Origin: Synergistaceae bacterium UBA1037
GTDB lineage: Bacteria > Synergistota > Synergistia > Synergistales > Synergistaceae
NCBI GenBank assembly: GCA_002316795.1
Contig: DCEE01000046.1
Coordinates: forward strand, 1-58,650
Reading direction: 5' to 3'
Length of the DNA: 58,650 nt
Both the position numbers and the translations under genes were made by a program. Of this stretch, positions 1 to 9,447 are shown piece by piece; the first letter of the stretch is position 1; the number at the start of each line of letters is the position of its first letter. Below the pieces are notes generated by a model that made no database searches, had not been told where the DNA came from, and worked only from the letters and a program-made list of their open reading frames with translations.

Positions 1-442
1 TCATCTTTCCCGAGGCTACCCTCTTCAGGGAATCGGAGCAGGCAAGAAGAGGTACAGAAGCTCCGTGGACCAAGGCGTTCTTCATAAGTTTTTTGCAGAG
101 TTCTGCCGTAATAAAAGGGCGGGCCGCATCGTGCACCAGCACGTGAGACCCGCATGAAATCCTTAATCCGTTCATAACTGACTCTGACCTTGTGGCGCCT
201 CCCGCTGTGAGGCGCGTAGGGACCCTGAGGCAGGACTCCGCCTCCGCTTCGGCAATACGGTCCTCCGGCACGACAAGGAGCAGTTCTTCGACAGCTCCTT
301 CTTCCCAAAGTTTTTCAGCGACCATCGCGGACCATTTCCAGACCGGAAGGCCTGCGAGAAAGCGGAACTGTTTCGGAGTCCCTCCGAGACGGGAGCCCGT
401 TCCGCCAGCCACTATGATGAAGGACCAGGTTTCCTTGTTCAT
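1..442 (-). CDS. ispD: 2-C-methyl-D-erythritol 4-phosphate cytidylyltransferase (IspD), C-terminus cut by window edge
   Basis: IspD transfers CMP from CTP to methylerythritol phosphate in the cytoplasmic non-mevalonate isoprenoid pathway. The start ATG lies one base after the stop of the yacL-like gene. The N-terminus shows the nucleotide-binding signature IIVAGGTGSRLGGTPKQF, and further on VHDAARPF, both diagnostic of the family. About 147 of the usual roughly 230 residues are present; the reading frame is still open at base 1, so the gene is partial. The YacL-IspD order also occurs in Bacillus. IspH of the same pathway is encoded elsewhere in this window (32274-33107). Confidence 0.93.
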   Translation of the reverse strand, partial: MNKETWSFIIVAGGTGSRLGGTPKQFRFLAGLPVWKWSAMVAEKLWEEGAVEELLLVVPEDRIAEAEAESCLRVPTRLTAGGATRSESVMNGLRISCGSHVLVHDAARPFITAELCKKLMKNALVHGASVPLLACSDSLKRVASGKM

Positions 443-443
443 A

Positions 444-1607
444 CTAGGGACGTATTCTTCCGAAGACCATTCTTCCGGCCGAAGTCTGCAGCATAGAGGT
501 CACAGTTACCTTTACCCTCTCGCCGATCCTTTTGTAGCCGTCTTCTACGACGAGCATAGTTCCGTCATCCAGATATCCGACTCCCTGATGGGCCTCTTTG
601 CCGATGCGGATTATGTCGATCTCCACGTTTTCGCCGGGAAGCAGCATCGGTTTAAGCGAATTTGCCAGGTCGTTTACATTGAGCACAGACACGCCTTCTA
701 TCTGTGCTATCTGATTCAGGTTGTAGTCAGTCGTGATAACCTTCCCGTTAAGCTGACGGGCAAGAACGACAAGGGCTTCGTCGACCTTTTCCCTTTCAAG
801 GTCCTTCAGTGTCGTCTCCGGGATCTCTATGTTCAGTGTCCTGATTTTTTGCAGCTCAGTGACCACTGCGAGCCCCCTTCTTCCTCTGGTCCTTCTGAGA
901 GGATCGGTGGAATCGGCAACTCCCTGAAGTTCTGCCAGTATGAACCTGGGCAGTACTATAGTCCCCTCAAGGAAGCCGCTCTGTGCCACATCAAGGATCC
1001 TGCCGTCGATGATGGCGCTGGTGTCGAGTATCTTGGGGATCGAGTAATAGAACTCGGGAGCGACCTCAATGTCGGTTTCTTTTTCTTCCTCGCCGTTACT
1101 GCTTTTCTTTTTACGCTTTGGGAGGCGCAGCTTTATATCTCCTATATTTGTTATTACGCCCCATATGTCATCTTTCCTCTTGGCGAAGAAGCGAAGTCCC
1201 AGATAGCCCAGAGCCACATTCAGCAGCACCGCTATATAGACCCCGATCCCTCCGGGGATCCTGGACATTGGCATTGCTATAAGATTTGCCAGCAAGAGGC
1301 CCAGGATGAGCCCGAGGAGGCTTACAGTAAGTTCGGGTACACTCGTATTCTGAAGTTTTGATTCAGTGAACTGAGCGAATTTACTTACGCTGAACCAGAA
1401 TAGAGGTGCAAGAATAAAGCCGAAACATGCTGAAAGAATAATAATAAAAACAGTTGTTGCGATCGGATGCAGCAGTGTCACAGACGGCCACCAGTTCTGC
1501 TCAATGACTATCTTTGATATCTGATAGCCGGCTGCCGCACATATAAATACCATCACTGCCCTTACCAATCTTTTCATAACAGCTGAAAGACCGGATCCTG
1601 ACGACAT
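444..1607 (-). CDS. YacL-like membrane protein with PIN and TRAM domains
   Basis: The protein has about four hydrophobic segments in its first 130 residues. A PIN-like nuclease domain follows, beginning DTSAIIDGRILDV, and a C-terminal TRAM-like beta domain, a probable RNA-binding fold. This is the YacL family, widespread in Firmicutes and related phyla, whose substrate is not established. I chose the ATG at 1607 because AAAGGAG sits at good spacing before it; an in-frame ATG at 1664 has no ribosome binding site. The PIN acidic residues DTS and the later TDYN motif are kept, so nuclease activity is plausible. It is probably cotranscribed with ybaB and recR upstream and ispD downstream. Confidence 0.85.
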   Translation of the reverse strand: MSSGSGLSAVMKRLVRAVMVFICAAAGYQISKIVIEQNWWPSVTLLHPIATTVFIIILSACFGFILAPLFWFSVSKFAQFTESKLQNTSVPELTVSLLGLILGLLLANLIAMPMSRIPGGIGVYIAVLLNVALGYLGLRFFAKRKDDIWGVITNIGDIKLRLPKRKKKSSNGEEEKETDIEVAPEFYYSIPKILDTSAIIDGRILDVAQSGFLEGTIVLPRFILAELQGVADSTDPLRRTRGRRGLAVVTELQKIRTLNIEIPETTLKDLEREKVDEALVVLARQLNGKVITTDYNLNQIAQIEGVSVLNVNDLANSLKPMLLPGENVEIDIIRIGKEAHQGVGYLDDGTMLVVEDGYKRIGERVKVTVTSMLQTSAGRMVFGRIRP

Positions 1608-1674
1608 TTTGTTTTCTCCTTTCATTCGATTATATTTTTGCCGCATTCTTTCACTATTGTTCATAAGTTTATGT

Positions 1675-2289
1675 CTATTTTCCGGGCATCTCCTTTCTCG
1701 ATTCCATTGCCATATGAAGCGTGACCCTGTCCGCGTAACCTATGCTTCCCCCTACCGGAAGGCCGTATGACAGCCTTGATATTCTGACCGGTATTCCCCT
1801 GAGCGCGTCCTGTATCGCAAATGCAGTGAGATCTCCTTCGATCCTGGGAGCGGTAGCAAGTATTATCTCTTCGATCTTAAGATCACAGATCCTCTGCTTA
1901 AGCTTTCCTATACTTTCCTCCGGTATATCCTGGTCATCGAGGGGCGATACCTGTCCTCCGAGCACATGGTAAAGTCCGTTAAATATTCCTGCCTGCTCGA
2001 TCGATATACAATCCTCATCGCTTTCAACGATGCACATGACTTTCCGGTCTCTCATTTTGTCCCTGCAGACAGAGCAAGGTTCTATATCAGTGATGCCGCC
2101 GCATTCACCGCAGTGATGTGTCTCTTCCCTGACCTGGCTTATTGTTGATACAAACTCACTGACCCAGGCGGGGTCCTGCTTAAGGATGAAAAAAACCATA
2201 CGCCGGGCGGTTTTTTCTCCCACGCCTGGAAGTCTGCTCCATAGTTTTATTAGCTTAAATACTGAACCGGGCAGAGAAGTGGCTGACAT
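1675..2289 (-). CDS. recR: Recombination protein RecR
   Basis: RecR acts with RecO and RecF to load RecA at single-strand gaps. The 204 residues match the usual family length. An N-terminal helix-hairpin-helix (LPGVGEKTARRMVFFIL) is followed by a four-cysteine zinc finger (CGECGG then CSVCRD) and a Toprim domain with the IVESDED motif. The gene begins seven bases after the ybaB stop. The ybaB-recR pairing is conserved across many bacteria, which supports both calls. Confidence 0.96.
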   Translation of the reverse strand: MSATSLPGSVFKLIKLWSRLPGVGEKTARRMVFFILKQDPAWVSEFVSTISQVREETHHCGECGGITDIEPCSVCRDKMRDRKVMCIVESDEDCISIEQAGIFNGLYHVLGGQVSPLDDQDIPEESIGKLKQRICDLKIEEIILATAPRIEGDLTAFAIQDALRGIPVRISRLSYGLPVGGSIGYADRVTLHMAMESRKEMPGK

Positions 2290-2296
2290 GCTGAAG

Positions 2297-2608
2297 TTAC
2301 ATCAAACCGGGAAATCCGCCCATTCCCCCGGTAATTGAATTCATTTTGCTGTTGGCCGTCTCTCTGCTCTGTCGGATCGCTTCTTTGATAGCCGAGATGA
2401 TGAGGTCTTCAAGCATTTCCACATCCTGTGGGTCTACAACTTCAGGAGATATCGAGACCGACAGGACATCTCCGTGGCCGTTCACTCTGGCCTTGACCAT
2501 TCCTCCGCCAGAAACTCCCTCAACAACAGTATTTGCAAGCTGTTCCTGCGCCAGTGCCATTTCCGCCTGCATCCGCTGAGCCTGCTTCAAGAGTTTATCC
2601 ATCTTCAT
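2297..2608 (-). CDS. ybaB: YbaB/EbfC family nucleoid-associated protein
   Basis: This is a small DNA-binding dimer family, typically about 100-110 residues, often placed directly before recR as here. The sequence starts MKMDKLLKQAQRMQAEMALA, the family's amphipathic N-terminal helix, and ends with a glycine-rich GGMGGFPGLM tail. A purine-rich GAAGGGAAG site lies upstream of the start. Its precise cellular role is not settled; binding to DNA and a link to RecR-dependent repair have been proposed for homologues. Confidence 0.93.
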   Translation of the reverse strand: MKMDKLLKQAQRMQAEMALAQEQLANTVVEGVSGGGMVKARVNGHGDVLSVSISPEVVDPQDVEMLEDLIISAIKEAIRQSRETANSKMNSITGGMGGFPGLM

Positions 2609-2747
2609 ATAATGATCTTCCCTTCGATAAAGACGTTATAAAGTTTGATTAAACAGAAAGTATACAACGATATTATTATTAGCGCCATATGCAAAATACG
2701 TATAGTTGTTATGAAATATTGATTATTTGTTTGGTCTCCGAAAGCTT

Positions 2748-4502
2748 TCAGATGACCTCAGACTCTTCTTCGGAGCTGTTTGGGTTAAATGTGTCAAGGT
2801 GAAGGGCCGTTAATAGTACATAGAAGGCAAATTCGGGCAATTTGAGTATCCTGCGCCAGCGCCATGGTTCCTGAATAGTACGGTAAAGCCATTCAAGACA
2901 GAGCTTTTGCCAAATCCTTGGAGCCCTTGTCAGCTTTCCTGATATCACATCCATTGTACCGCCTATTCCCATACCGACCGTCGCTCCCGTTTTAACAAGA
3001 TTTTCCTCAAGCCAGTATTCTTGTTTCGGCACACCCAGTCCTACGAACAGGACCTTGGCACCCGATCTGCTGATGTCTATGCAGATCGCATCATTCTCTT
3101 CATCCTTGAAAAACCCGTTCCTTGTCCCGGCGATATTGAGTCCCGGGTATTTTTCGGAAAGTTTGACTGCCGCTGCCTCGGCAACACCCGGAGCTCCGCC
3201 CAGGAACCAGATCCCCCATCCCTCGTATGATGCCCTTTTGCAGATGTGTTCAGTAAACTCTACACCCGGTATCCTTTCCTGGATAGGAGTATGCAGCAGC
3301 TTGAGGGCGGCAATAAGGCCCGCCCCGTCAGGAAGCACCAATGCGGCATTCCTGATTATCCTTCTGTATCTTGAGTCTGTTCTGCTCCTCAGGGCCGCGA
3401 GCGCATCAGGAGTTACAATAATGCAGTGGTCCGTTCCTTTGTTTATCCAGTGCTGTACCTGGGTAATTGCATAGTTGAGTGATATGTTGTCGACCCTGAT
3501 GCCCCAGAGACCGGGTTTTCTGGCCTGACTCCTATCCGACTTCGAAGCATATCTGAAAAAGATCCAGGTGACAGTCGACAGAGCCACTGCAGCGGTAAGA
3601 AGGACGAAGAAACTGGCTGTTCCGATCTGAATGAAGGCGGCTATGCATCCAATGAACGCGCATATCATTACGACCGTATGGACCGAAGTAGCATGGTCCA
3701 TGCCCCTGCTAAGGAGTTTACGGTAGAGGATAAGGTTGCCTGTGGGTTTTGGCGAAAATGCTGCGCTCACTACGCTTATCGACGTTTCAATAAGCGGGAG
3801 CATGAAGAGCCCGAGCGGAAGAACTGCAAGCGTGTAGAATGCGACGCCTTTGCTCACACCGAATATCGAAAGACCGGCGAACAGGGTCCCCCAAAGTGCG
3901 GTGAGCGGTTCTGTAAGCCTCCTGTACGCATGTATATGTCTGCTCCAGAAGACCAGTATGAGGACCATTCCGATGATACAGAGCTGTACTGCCTCTCTGA
4001 GGTTCTGCGAGGACAGCATTATGACAGTGGAGACAAGCGTCCAGCTTACTGTGAGCAGAAGGCCGCACATGCCGGGGATCTCATCTATCTCCTGGAAGAA
4101 TATCGGAAAGACCCCGATCCAAAGCGTGCTGATAGCTATCGAAGCGAAGTAAGAGAGGTAGTAGTACTCGCCCTGGGAAAATTCAATGAAGGCTATCCTT
4201 GGCCCGAAGAGCGAAAATCCGAGGCCGACTATGAAATAGAGGAAGCGGAGATTTTTTCCCTTTGTGACTTTCTGGCAGAATCCAATACATGCCGCAGCGA
4301 CACCCGCCGCGATCGTTATCCTGAGAGGCCTGTCAGGCGCCCATATCCCGCAGAGAGCCCATGCGGCAACCAGGGTAATATCCTTGAGGTAATAATACTG
4401 GTCGCTCTCAAGGTATTTTTTGAAGAATCTCTGTATGAATATGCATATGACTGCTACAAACAGCACGAGCAGGACTGTCAGTGTGTAATTGCTGTCAAAC
4501 AT
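2748..4502 (-). CDS. WecG/TagA/CpsF-type glycosyltransferase fused to a degenerate WecA/MraY-like membrane domain
   Basis: The C-terminal part (about residues 345-550) is a GT26 glycosyltransferase with LPDGAGLIAAL and the membrane-targeting tail GKLTRAPRIWQKLCLEWLYR. Such enzymes add a sugar such as ManNAc to a polyprenyl-linked acceptor. The first 340 residues are multi-pass membrane and follow the pattern of polyprenyl-phosphate sugar-1-phosphate transferases, but the catalytic sites are lost. The DD pair reads C76-Q77, the second acidic motif reads IDEIPG (D140 kept, P143 replacing D), and the HxHH loop reads NLILYRKLL. The usual TPN motif is TPD. I chose the ATG at 4502, preceded by AAGGAAGG, over one at 4526. 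It appears monocistronic. The substrate is unknown; the membrane part probably anchors or presents the lipid acceptor. Confidence 0.82.
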   Translation of the reverse strand: MFDSNYTLTVLLVLFVAVICIFIQRFFKKYLESDQYYYLKDITLVAAWALCGIWAPDRPLRITIAAGVAAACIGFCQKVTKGKNLRFLYFIVGLGFSLFGPRIAFIEFSQGEYYYLSYFASIAISTLWIGVFPIFFQEIDEIPGMCGLLLTVSWTLVSTVIMLSSQNLREAVQLCIIGMVLILVFWSRHIHAYRRLTEPLTALWGTLFAGLSIFGVSKGVAFYTLAVLPLGLFMLPLIETSISVVSAAFSPKPTGNLILYRKLLSRGMDHATSVHTVVMICAFIGCIAAFIQIGTASFFVLLTAAVALSTVTWIFFRYASKSDRSQARKPGLWGIRVDNISLNYAITQVQHWINKGTDHCIIVTPDALAALRSRTDSRYRRIIRNAALVLPDGAGLIAALKLLHTPIQERIPGVEFTEHICKRASYEGWGIWFLGGAPGVAEAAAVKLSEKYPGLNIAGTRNGFFKDEENDAICIDISRSGAKVLFVGLGVPKQEYWLEENLVKTGATVGMGIGGTMDVISGKLTRAPRIWQKLCLEWLYRTIQEPWRWRRILKLPEFAFYVLLTALHLDTFNPNSSEEESEVI

Positions 4503-4592
4503 CAATGACCCTTCCTTTGTCTGCATCAGAAGGGATCAACTCCCTCCCTGATTATCCTACCATGTTTGCGCGTATAACAAAAGAGAACGTAA

Positions 4593-4629
4593 ACAACAAA
4601 AGTCAGGGGGGCTGTGCCACTCCCCTGAC
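4593..4629 (-). terminator. Rho-independent terminator after serS
   Basis: An 8-base-pair stem (GTCAGGGG with CCCCTGAC) with a 12-base loop is followed on the minus strand by TTTTGTTGTTT. It lies 27 bases past the serS stop and ends the uvrC-rib-serS unit. Confidence 0.85.
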
Positions 4630-4655
4630 CCGTCGCAATTACCCCTCAGCGCTTT

Positions 4656-5927
4656 TTATTTTACGGTTTCAAGACCTCCCGCGTAAGGACGCAGGACTTC
4701 GGGAACGGTAATGCTCCCGTCTTCATTCTGGAAGTTTTCCATCAGTGCGATCAGGCACCTTCCTATGGCTATGCCGGATCCGTTGAGGGTGTGGACATAG
4801 CGGGGTTTGCCGCCGTTCGCCGGGCGATATTTTGTGCCCATCCTCCTCGCCTGGAAATCTTCGCAGTTGCTGCAGGAGCTGATCTCACGGTAACAGTCCT
4901 GGCTCGGGAGCCATACTTCGATATCATATGTTTTCGCCGCACCGAAGCCCATGTCACCCGTACATAAGCATATTACCCTGTATGGTATGCCCAGCAGCTG
5001 AAGCACTTTTTCCGCGCAGTTTGTCATGTGTTCCAGCTCTTCGTAGCTTCTTTCGGGGGTGCTGAGCTTGACCATTTCGACCTTGTCAAACTGGTGCTGC
5101 CTGAGCATGCCTCTCATGTCGCGGCCGTAACTGCCCGCCTCACGTCTGAAGCATGGGGTGAAGGCGCAGTAGTATTTCGGCAGGTCCGTCTCGCTCAATA
5201 TTTCGCCGGCATGCAGGTTAGTCAGGGGCACTTCGGCAGTGGGTATCAGCCAGAGGTCATCGTTCGCACACTTGTAGAGGTCCTCTGCAAATTTGGGAAG
5301 CTGGCCTGTCCCGCTCATCGTTGCTGTGTTGACAAGTATAGGAGGGGCGATCTCGGTAAATCCATGCGCTGTCGTATGAAGGTCAAGCATGAAATTCATC
5401 AGAGCCCTTTCGAGCCTGGCCCCTGCTCCCTTGAGAACTGTAAAGCGGCTCTCCGCAAGCTGGACCCCTTTTTCGAAATCCATTATGCCAAGGGGTTCCC
5501 CGAGATCCCAGTGCGCTTTGGGTGCAAATGTGAACTCCGTTGGTTTGCCGTGTTTTCTTATCTCAACATTGTCGTTTTCGTCAGTTCCAATGGGAACCGA
5601 ACTGTGCGGCCTGTTGGGAAGTCTCATAGCAAGGTCGTCGAGCTCGGCCTGGATCCCGGCCGTTTTCTCATCGAGCTCCCTTACCTTTTCACCGATAAGG
5701 CGCATCTCTTCCATAAGCACGTCGGCATTTTCACCGGCCTTCTTTTTCATTCCGACCTCTTTGGCTCCGGCGTTGCGTCTCTCCTTCAAAGCTTCCGCCT
5801 CAAGCAAGGCGTCGCGGCGCAGGGAATCCAGCTCAACAAATTTATCCAGCGGGAATGTGTAATTCCTGTTGGCGAGCATGGCGGCTACTTCGTCCGTATG
5901 CTCCCTCACCCATTTCATATCAAGCAT
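4656..5927 (-). CDS. serS: Seryl-tRNA synthetase
   Basis: This class II synthetase charges tRNA-Ser, and also tRNA-Sec, whose gene lies at 25233-25329 in this window. At 423 residues it is of normal length. The N-terminal region is the long coiled-coil arm; the catalytic core follows, with motif 2 (FRREAGSYGRD) and motif 3 near the C-terminus (LNGSGIAIGRCLIALMEN). The ATG overlaps the ribH stop by one base (TGATG), so translation is probably coupled. No T-box leader precedes it; the gene is the last of the riboflavin operon. Confidence 0.97.
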   Translation of the reverse strand: MLDMKWVREHTDEVAAMLANRNYTFPLDKFVELDSLRRDALLEAEALKERRNAGAKEVGMKKKAGENADVLMEEMRLIGEKVRELDEKTAGIQAELDDLAMRLPNRPHSSVPIGTDENDNVEIRKHGKPTEFTFAPKAHWDLGEPLGIMDFEKGVQLAESRFTVLKGAGARLERALMNFMLDLHTTAHGFTEIAPPILVNTATMSGTGQLPKFAEDLYKCANDDLWLIPTAEVPLTNLHAGEILSETDLPKYYCAFTPCFRREAGSYGRDMRGMLRQHQFDKVEMVKLSTPERSYEELEHMTNCAEKVLQLLGIPYRVICLCTGDMGFGAAKTYDIEVWLPSQDCYREISSCSNCEDFQARRMGTKYRPANGGKPRYVHTLNGSGIAIGRCLIALMENFQNEDGSITVPEVLRPYAGGLETVK

Positions 5928-6412
5928 CAGGCTTCAGCTCCCCTGTCCTTACGGACTTCCTTAAGCAGGTTGGCTGTCTCGAGCGCGGCAAGGGCCGCAT
6001 CAGCTCCCTTGTTTCCGGCTTTGCTTCCTGAGCGGGCAAGAGCCTGCTCAAGGTTGTCACAGGTTATTATGCCGAATGCAACGGGAATGCGGTGATCGAG
6101 TCCGACGTGAGCAAGTCCCTTTGCAGCCTCCCCCGCAACATACTCATGGTGGGTGGTGTCGCCGCGGATAACGGCTCCCAATGTAATTATCGCGTCATAT
6201 TTCCCGCTCATCGCTATCTCTTTTGCAACGACAGGCTGTTCCCATGCTCCGGGTGTCCAGTAAACATCGATGTCCTGATGACGAACATCATGCCTTGTCA
6301 GGGCATCCTTGGCCCCCTCAATAAGCTTTGTTGTGATAAGTTCGTTGAACCTTGATGCTATTATCGCGAAGCGCAGGCCGCTTCCTATCATGTTTCCCTG
6401 GACTATTTTCAT
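5927..6412 (-). CDS. ribH: 6,7-dimethyl-8-ribityllumazine synthase
   Basis: RibH condenses 5-amino-6-ribitylamino-uracil with 3,4-dihydroxy-2-butanone 4-phosphate to make the riboflavin precursor lumazine. Its 161 residues fit the family. Visible signatures are ASRFNELIT near the start, GAVIRGDTTHHEYV with the catalytic histidine, and the PVAFGIITCDN segment. A GGGGAGAG ribosome binding site precedes the ATG. It is the last rib gene, after ribD, ribE and ribBA. Confidence 0.97.
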   Translation of the reverse strand: MKIVQGNMIGSGLRFAIIASRFNELITTKLIEGAKDALTRHDVRHQDIDVYWTPGAWEQPVVAKEIAMSGKYDAIITLGAVIRGDTTHHEYVAGEAAKGLAHVGLDHRIPVAFGIITCDNLEQALARSGSKAGNKGADAALAALETANLLKEVRKDRGAEA

Positions 6413-6436
6413 TTCAGCTCTCCCCTTTATGATCCT

Positions 6437-7678
6437 TTATTTTGCTTCTTCTTTTTCCATATCCAGACACATTGAGTTGCTCAGTACATGTCCCATCTTG
6501 CAGACCTTAGTGCTGAGATATTTTTCATTGTACGGGTTTGGGTCGACTTCGATAGGGACCCTTTCCGTGATCTCAAGTCCGTATCCCTTCAGTCCGGTAA
6601 TTTTGACTGGGTTGTTGGTCATAAGTTTTATCTTTCGGAGACCCAGATCCGCAAGGATCTGCGCCCCAACTCCGTAATCTCTGGCATCCGGAGCATATCC
6701 CAGTGCAACATTTGCCTCTACGGTGTCCATTCCCTTTTCCTGAAGCTCATAGGCTTTGAGCTTGGCAAGAAGTCCTATGCCGCGTCCTTCCTGCCGCATG
6801 TAAAGAAGGACTCCCCTTCCCGCTTTTTCTATCATCATCATGGCCTTGTGCAGCTGGGGACCACAGTCGCATCTCAGTGAACCGAGCAGGTCTCCGGTGA
6901 AACACTCGGAATGTACTCTTACGAGGACATCATCCATCCCCTGGATCTCCCCCTTTACCAGGGCAAGGTGCAGTTCATTAGGGTTTTCACCGTAAGGACT
7001 TGTGTAGGCGTGGCAGATGAAGTCTCCCCATGCGGTCGGCATGTGTACGGTCGCTTCACGCCTCACCAGTTTTTCCCTCATCACGCGGTGCCTTATCAGA
7101 TTTTCGACAGATATTATCTTCATTCCGTGCTTAGCCGCGAATTCAATTAGCTGAGGGAGCCTTGCCATGCTTCCGTCTTCATTCATTATTTCGCAGATGA
7201 CTCCGCCTTCGTTGAATCCGGCCATGCGGGAAAGATCCACGGCAGCTTCGGTGTGGCCGGCCCTCTTCAGGACCCCGCCATGACGCGCGACCAGCGGAAA
7301 AATGTGTCCGGGCCGGCGAAAGTCATCTGCCCTGGAGAGAGGGTTTGCCAGAGCTTTCGCGGTTATTGCCCTCTCTGCGGCTGAAATGCCTGTGGTAGTT
7401 TCTTTGAGATGGTCGACGGAAACTGTGAAGGCGGTTCCGTGCGCATCAGTATTGTGCTCCACCATGGGGTTGAGCTGCAGCCTTTTTGCCTGCTCGGCCC
7501 CGATCGGTACACAGACAAGCCCCCTGGCGTTTTTTATCATGAAATTGATGTCCTCTGTCCGGCAGCAGTCTGCCGCCATAACCAGGTCACCCTCGTTTTC
7601 CCTGTTTTCGTCGTCAACGACGATGATCATTTTCCCCTGCTTGATGTCATTCAGTGCTTCTTCGATCGTGTTGAACAT
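6437..7678 (-). CDS. ribBA: Bifunctional 3,4-dihydroxy-2-butanone 4-phosphate synthase / GTP cyclohydrolase II
   Basis: This bifunctional enzyme supplies both branches entering riboflavin synthesis. The N-terminal half (about 1-200) is the DHBP synthase, with [18 protein letters not shown] and the RPGHIFPL segment. The C-terminal half is GTP cyclohydrolase II, with the zinc-binding pattern [15 protein letters not shown] and the RQEGRGIGL loop. Both active sites look intact, and 413 residues is the usual fused length. It lies between ribE and ribH, 15 bases or so from ribE. Confidence 0.97.
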   Translation of the reverse strand: MFNTIEEALNDIKQGKMIIVVDDENRENEGDLVMAADCCRTEDINFMIKNARGLVCVPIGAEQAKRLQLNPMVEHNTDAHGTAFTVSVDHLKETTTGISAAERAITAKALANPLSRADDFRRPGHIFPLVARHGGVLKRAGHTEAAVDLSRMAGFNEGGVICEIMNEDGSMARLPQLIEFAAKHGMKIISVENLIRHRVMREKLVRREATVHMPTAWGDFICHAYTSPYGENPNELHLALVKGEIQGMDDVLVRVHSECFTGDLLGSLRCDCGPQLHKAMMMIEKAGRGVLLYMRQEGRGIGLLAKLKAYELQEKGMDTVEANVALGYAPDARDYGVGAQILADLGLRKIKLMTNNPVKITGLKGYGLEITERVPIEVDPNPYNEKYLSTKVCKMGHVLSNSMCLDMEKEEAK

Positions 7679-7693
7679 TACTCAATGATCCCC

Positions 7694-8359
7694 CTAGGCC
7701 CAGCCATATTTTACAAGTTTATCCCATGTGAGAGAATTTTTCATCTCTTCGCCGCCTTGTGCGCCGGAAAAACGTGTATTAAGAAATTTTGTGATATATT
7801 TTCCGATCATATCAGTCTCTATATTTACCGCATCACCCTCTTTAAGTTCAGAGAGAGTAGTATCCGATATTGTAGTCGGGATGATACCGACGGAAAAGGT
7901 CTCCGCATCAACGTCGATAACGGTGAGGCTTATGCCGTCCACCGCCACAGACCCCTTTGGGACGATCCCGGAAAGTATCTCCGGATCGGCCCTGAAAAAG
8001 TATTTCCTGGTCTTTGGGCCGATCTCTATCTTCCGGACGTCGGCAAGTCCGTCTATGTGTCCCGACACGATATGTCCGTCAAGTCTTGAATCAAGCATCA
8101 TCGCCCTCTCAAGGTTCACCCGCGAACCGCTCTTGAGGGTGCCCAGCTTTGTCCTTCTCCTCGTCTCCTCCATTATCTCAACGCTGAACGACCTGCTGTC
8201 GAAGCGTATGACCGTGCTGCATGCTCCCGATATGGATACGGAGTCGCCGATCCTGAGCTCGCCGGCAATTTTCGGTGCCTCAATGTCGATCTGCCAGACA
8301 TCGCCTTTTGGATGTATGGCGGAAACAGTGCCGACTGTCTCTATAAGTCCGGTGAACAT
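7694..8359 (-). CDS. ribE: Riboflavin synthase, alpha chain
   Basis: This enzyme dismutates two lumazine molecules to riboflavin and the pyrimidine precursor. The protein consists of two similar lumazine-binding barrels. It starts MFTGLIETVGTV, the classic N-terminus, and the second repeat begins near residue 98 with HIVSGHIDGLADV. I chose the ATG at 8359, preceded by AAGGGGGG. A longer in-frame start at 8395 would add 12 residues lying inside ribD and unlike the family. The chosen start overlaps the end of ribD by 19 bases. Confidence 0.95.
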   Translation of the reverse strand: MFTGLIETVGTVSAIHPKGDVWQIDIEAPKIAGELRIGDSVSISGACSTVIRFDSRSFSVEIMEETRRRTKLGTLKSGSRVNLERAMMLDSRLDGHIVSGHIDGLADVRKIEIGPKTRKYFFRADPEILSGIVPKGSVAVDGISLTVIDVDAETFSVGIIPTTISDTTLSELKEGDAVNIETDMIGKYITKFLNTRFSGAQGGEEMKNSLTWDKLVKYGWA

Positions 8360-9447
8360 GAAAGCACCCCCCTTATCCAGATGTCTTCCCCGCATGGAGA
8401 TATCTGCATATCCTTTATTGTGATCGCATCTTCCAGCGAATCCAATTTAAGATGCTCCGTAAAGCGGATCCCGCTTCCGAGCAGTTTGGGCGCCATGAAG
8501 AGAGATATTTCGTCCGCAAGACCGCGCCGGAGCAGCGAAGCGGTAAGTTTTGCCCCGCATTCGACCATCAGATAGTTTACACCTATTTCACACAATTTAG
8601 CCATAACATAATCCGGCTCCCGCTCTTCCGGGGCATCAATAATAAAAACCTCTGCTCCGAGCGCCCTGATACTTTCAATTTTTTTAGTGGGAGCGTCTTT
8701 TCCCGTAAAGAATATCAGCCCTTTTTCACTGAAAAGAGATGCGTTGAGCGGAGTCCTGAGCCTTCTGTCAAGTATTGCCCTTAATGGTGTCCTGCCTTCG
8801 GCCTCTCTTACAGTAAAGGCCGGATCGTCACCGAGGACTGTTCCGATCCCGGACAGAAGAGCGTCGCTCTCAGCCCTCATCATGTGGACCTTTCTCCTGG
8901 AAGCTTCACCTGTGATCCACTTGCTTGATCCGTCCTTAAGGGCAATGTTCCCGTCAAGTGAGCAGGCAGTCTTGAGTGTTATCCAGGGACGTCCCATTTT
9001 CATCCTTCTAATGAATCCCCTGTTTATCCATTTGGATTCCTTTTCGAGGATGCCGCTTGTAACCTCTATCCCCGTATCCCTTAGCATCCTTTCACCCATG
9101 CAGTCTACTTTTGGGTTAGGGTCCGTCATACCAACAACTACCCTGGATACCCCCCTCTCAATGAGCATGTGAGCGCACGGGGGCGTTCTGCCCTGATGGC
9201 AGCAGGGTTCCAGGTTCACATATACAGTAGCTCCCCTGACATCGCCGCCGGCATTCCTTACAGCTTCGACCTCGGCATGAGGCTCCCCGCAGCACCTGTG
9301 CCATCCGGAACCGATTATCGCGGAATCGCGTACGATCACACAGCCGACGCGCGGGTTTGGGCTTACGGAGGCAGTCCCGTTGAGTGCGAGGGAGAGGGCG
9401 GTCCTCATATAATGTTCGTCCAGTGTCCTTTGGTTCCGGGTCGTCAT
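8341..9447 (-). CDS. ribD: Bifunctional pyrimidine deaminase/reductase RibD
   Basis: RibD deaminates and then reduces the GTP-derived pyrimidine in riboflavin synthesis. The N-terminal deaminase domain (about 1-150) has the zinc ligands HAEVEA and PCCHQGRTPPC. The C-terminal reductase follows (PWITLKTACSLDGNIAL, then the SGIGTVLGDDP region). Its 368 residues are normal. The ATG overlaps the uvrC stop in an ATGA junction, with AAGGGAGC upstream. No FMN riboswitch is seen before it, because it sits inside the uvrC operon. Confidence 0.96.
   Translation of the reverse strand: MTTRNQRTLDEHYMRTALSLALNGTASVSPNPRVGCVIVRDSAIIGSGWHRCCGEPHAEVEAVRNAGGDVRGATVYVNLEPCCHQGRTPPCAHMLIERGVSRVVVGMTDPNPKVDCMGERMLRDTGIEVTSGILEKESKWINRGFIRRMKMGRPWITLKTACSLDGNIALKDGSSKWITGEASRRKVHMMRAESDALLSGIGTVLGDDPAFTVREAEGRTPLRAILDRRLRTPLNASLFSEKGLIFFTGKDAPTKKIESIRALGAEVFIIDAPEEREPDYVMAKLCEIGVNYLMVECGAKLTASLLRRGLADEISLFMAPKLLGSGIRFTEHLKLDSLEDAITIKDMQISPCGEDIWIRGVLSCSPDL

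Noticed and set aside
192..1361. Long open frame on the plus strand opposite yacL and ispD
   Set aside because: It lies antisense to two well-supported genes, has no ribosome binding site and its translation resembles no protein.
5028..6095. 355-codon open frame on the plus strand opposite serS and ribH
   Set aside because: It is a shadow of the serS codons; composition and lack of any motif argue against a gene.
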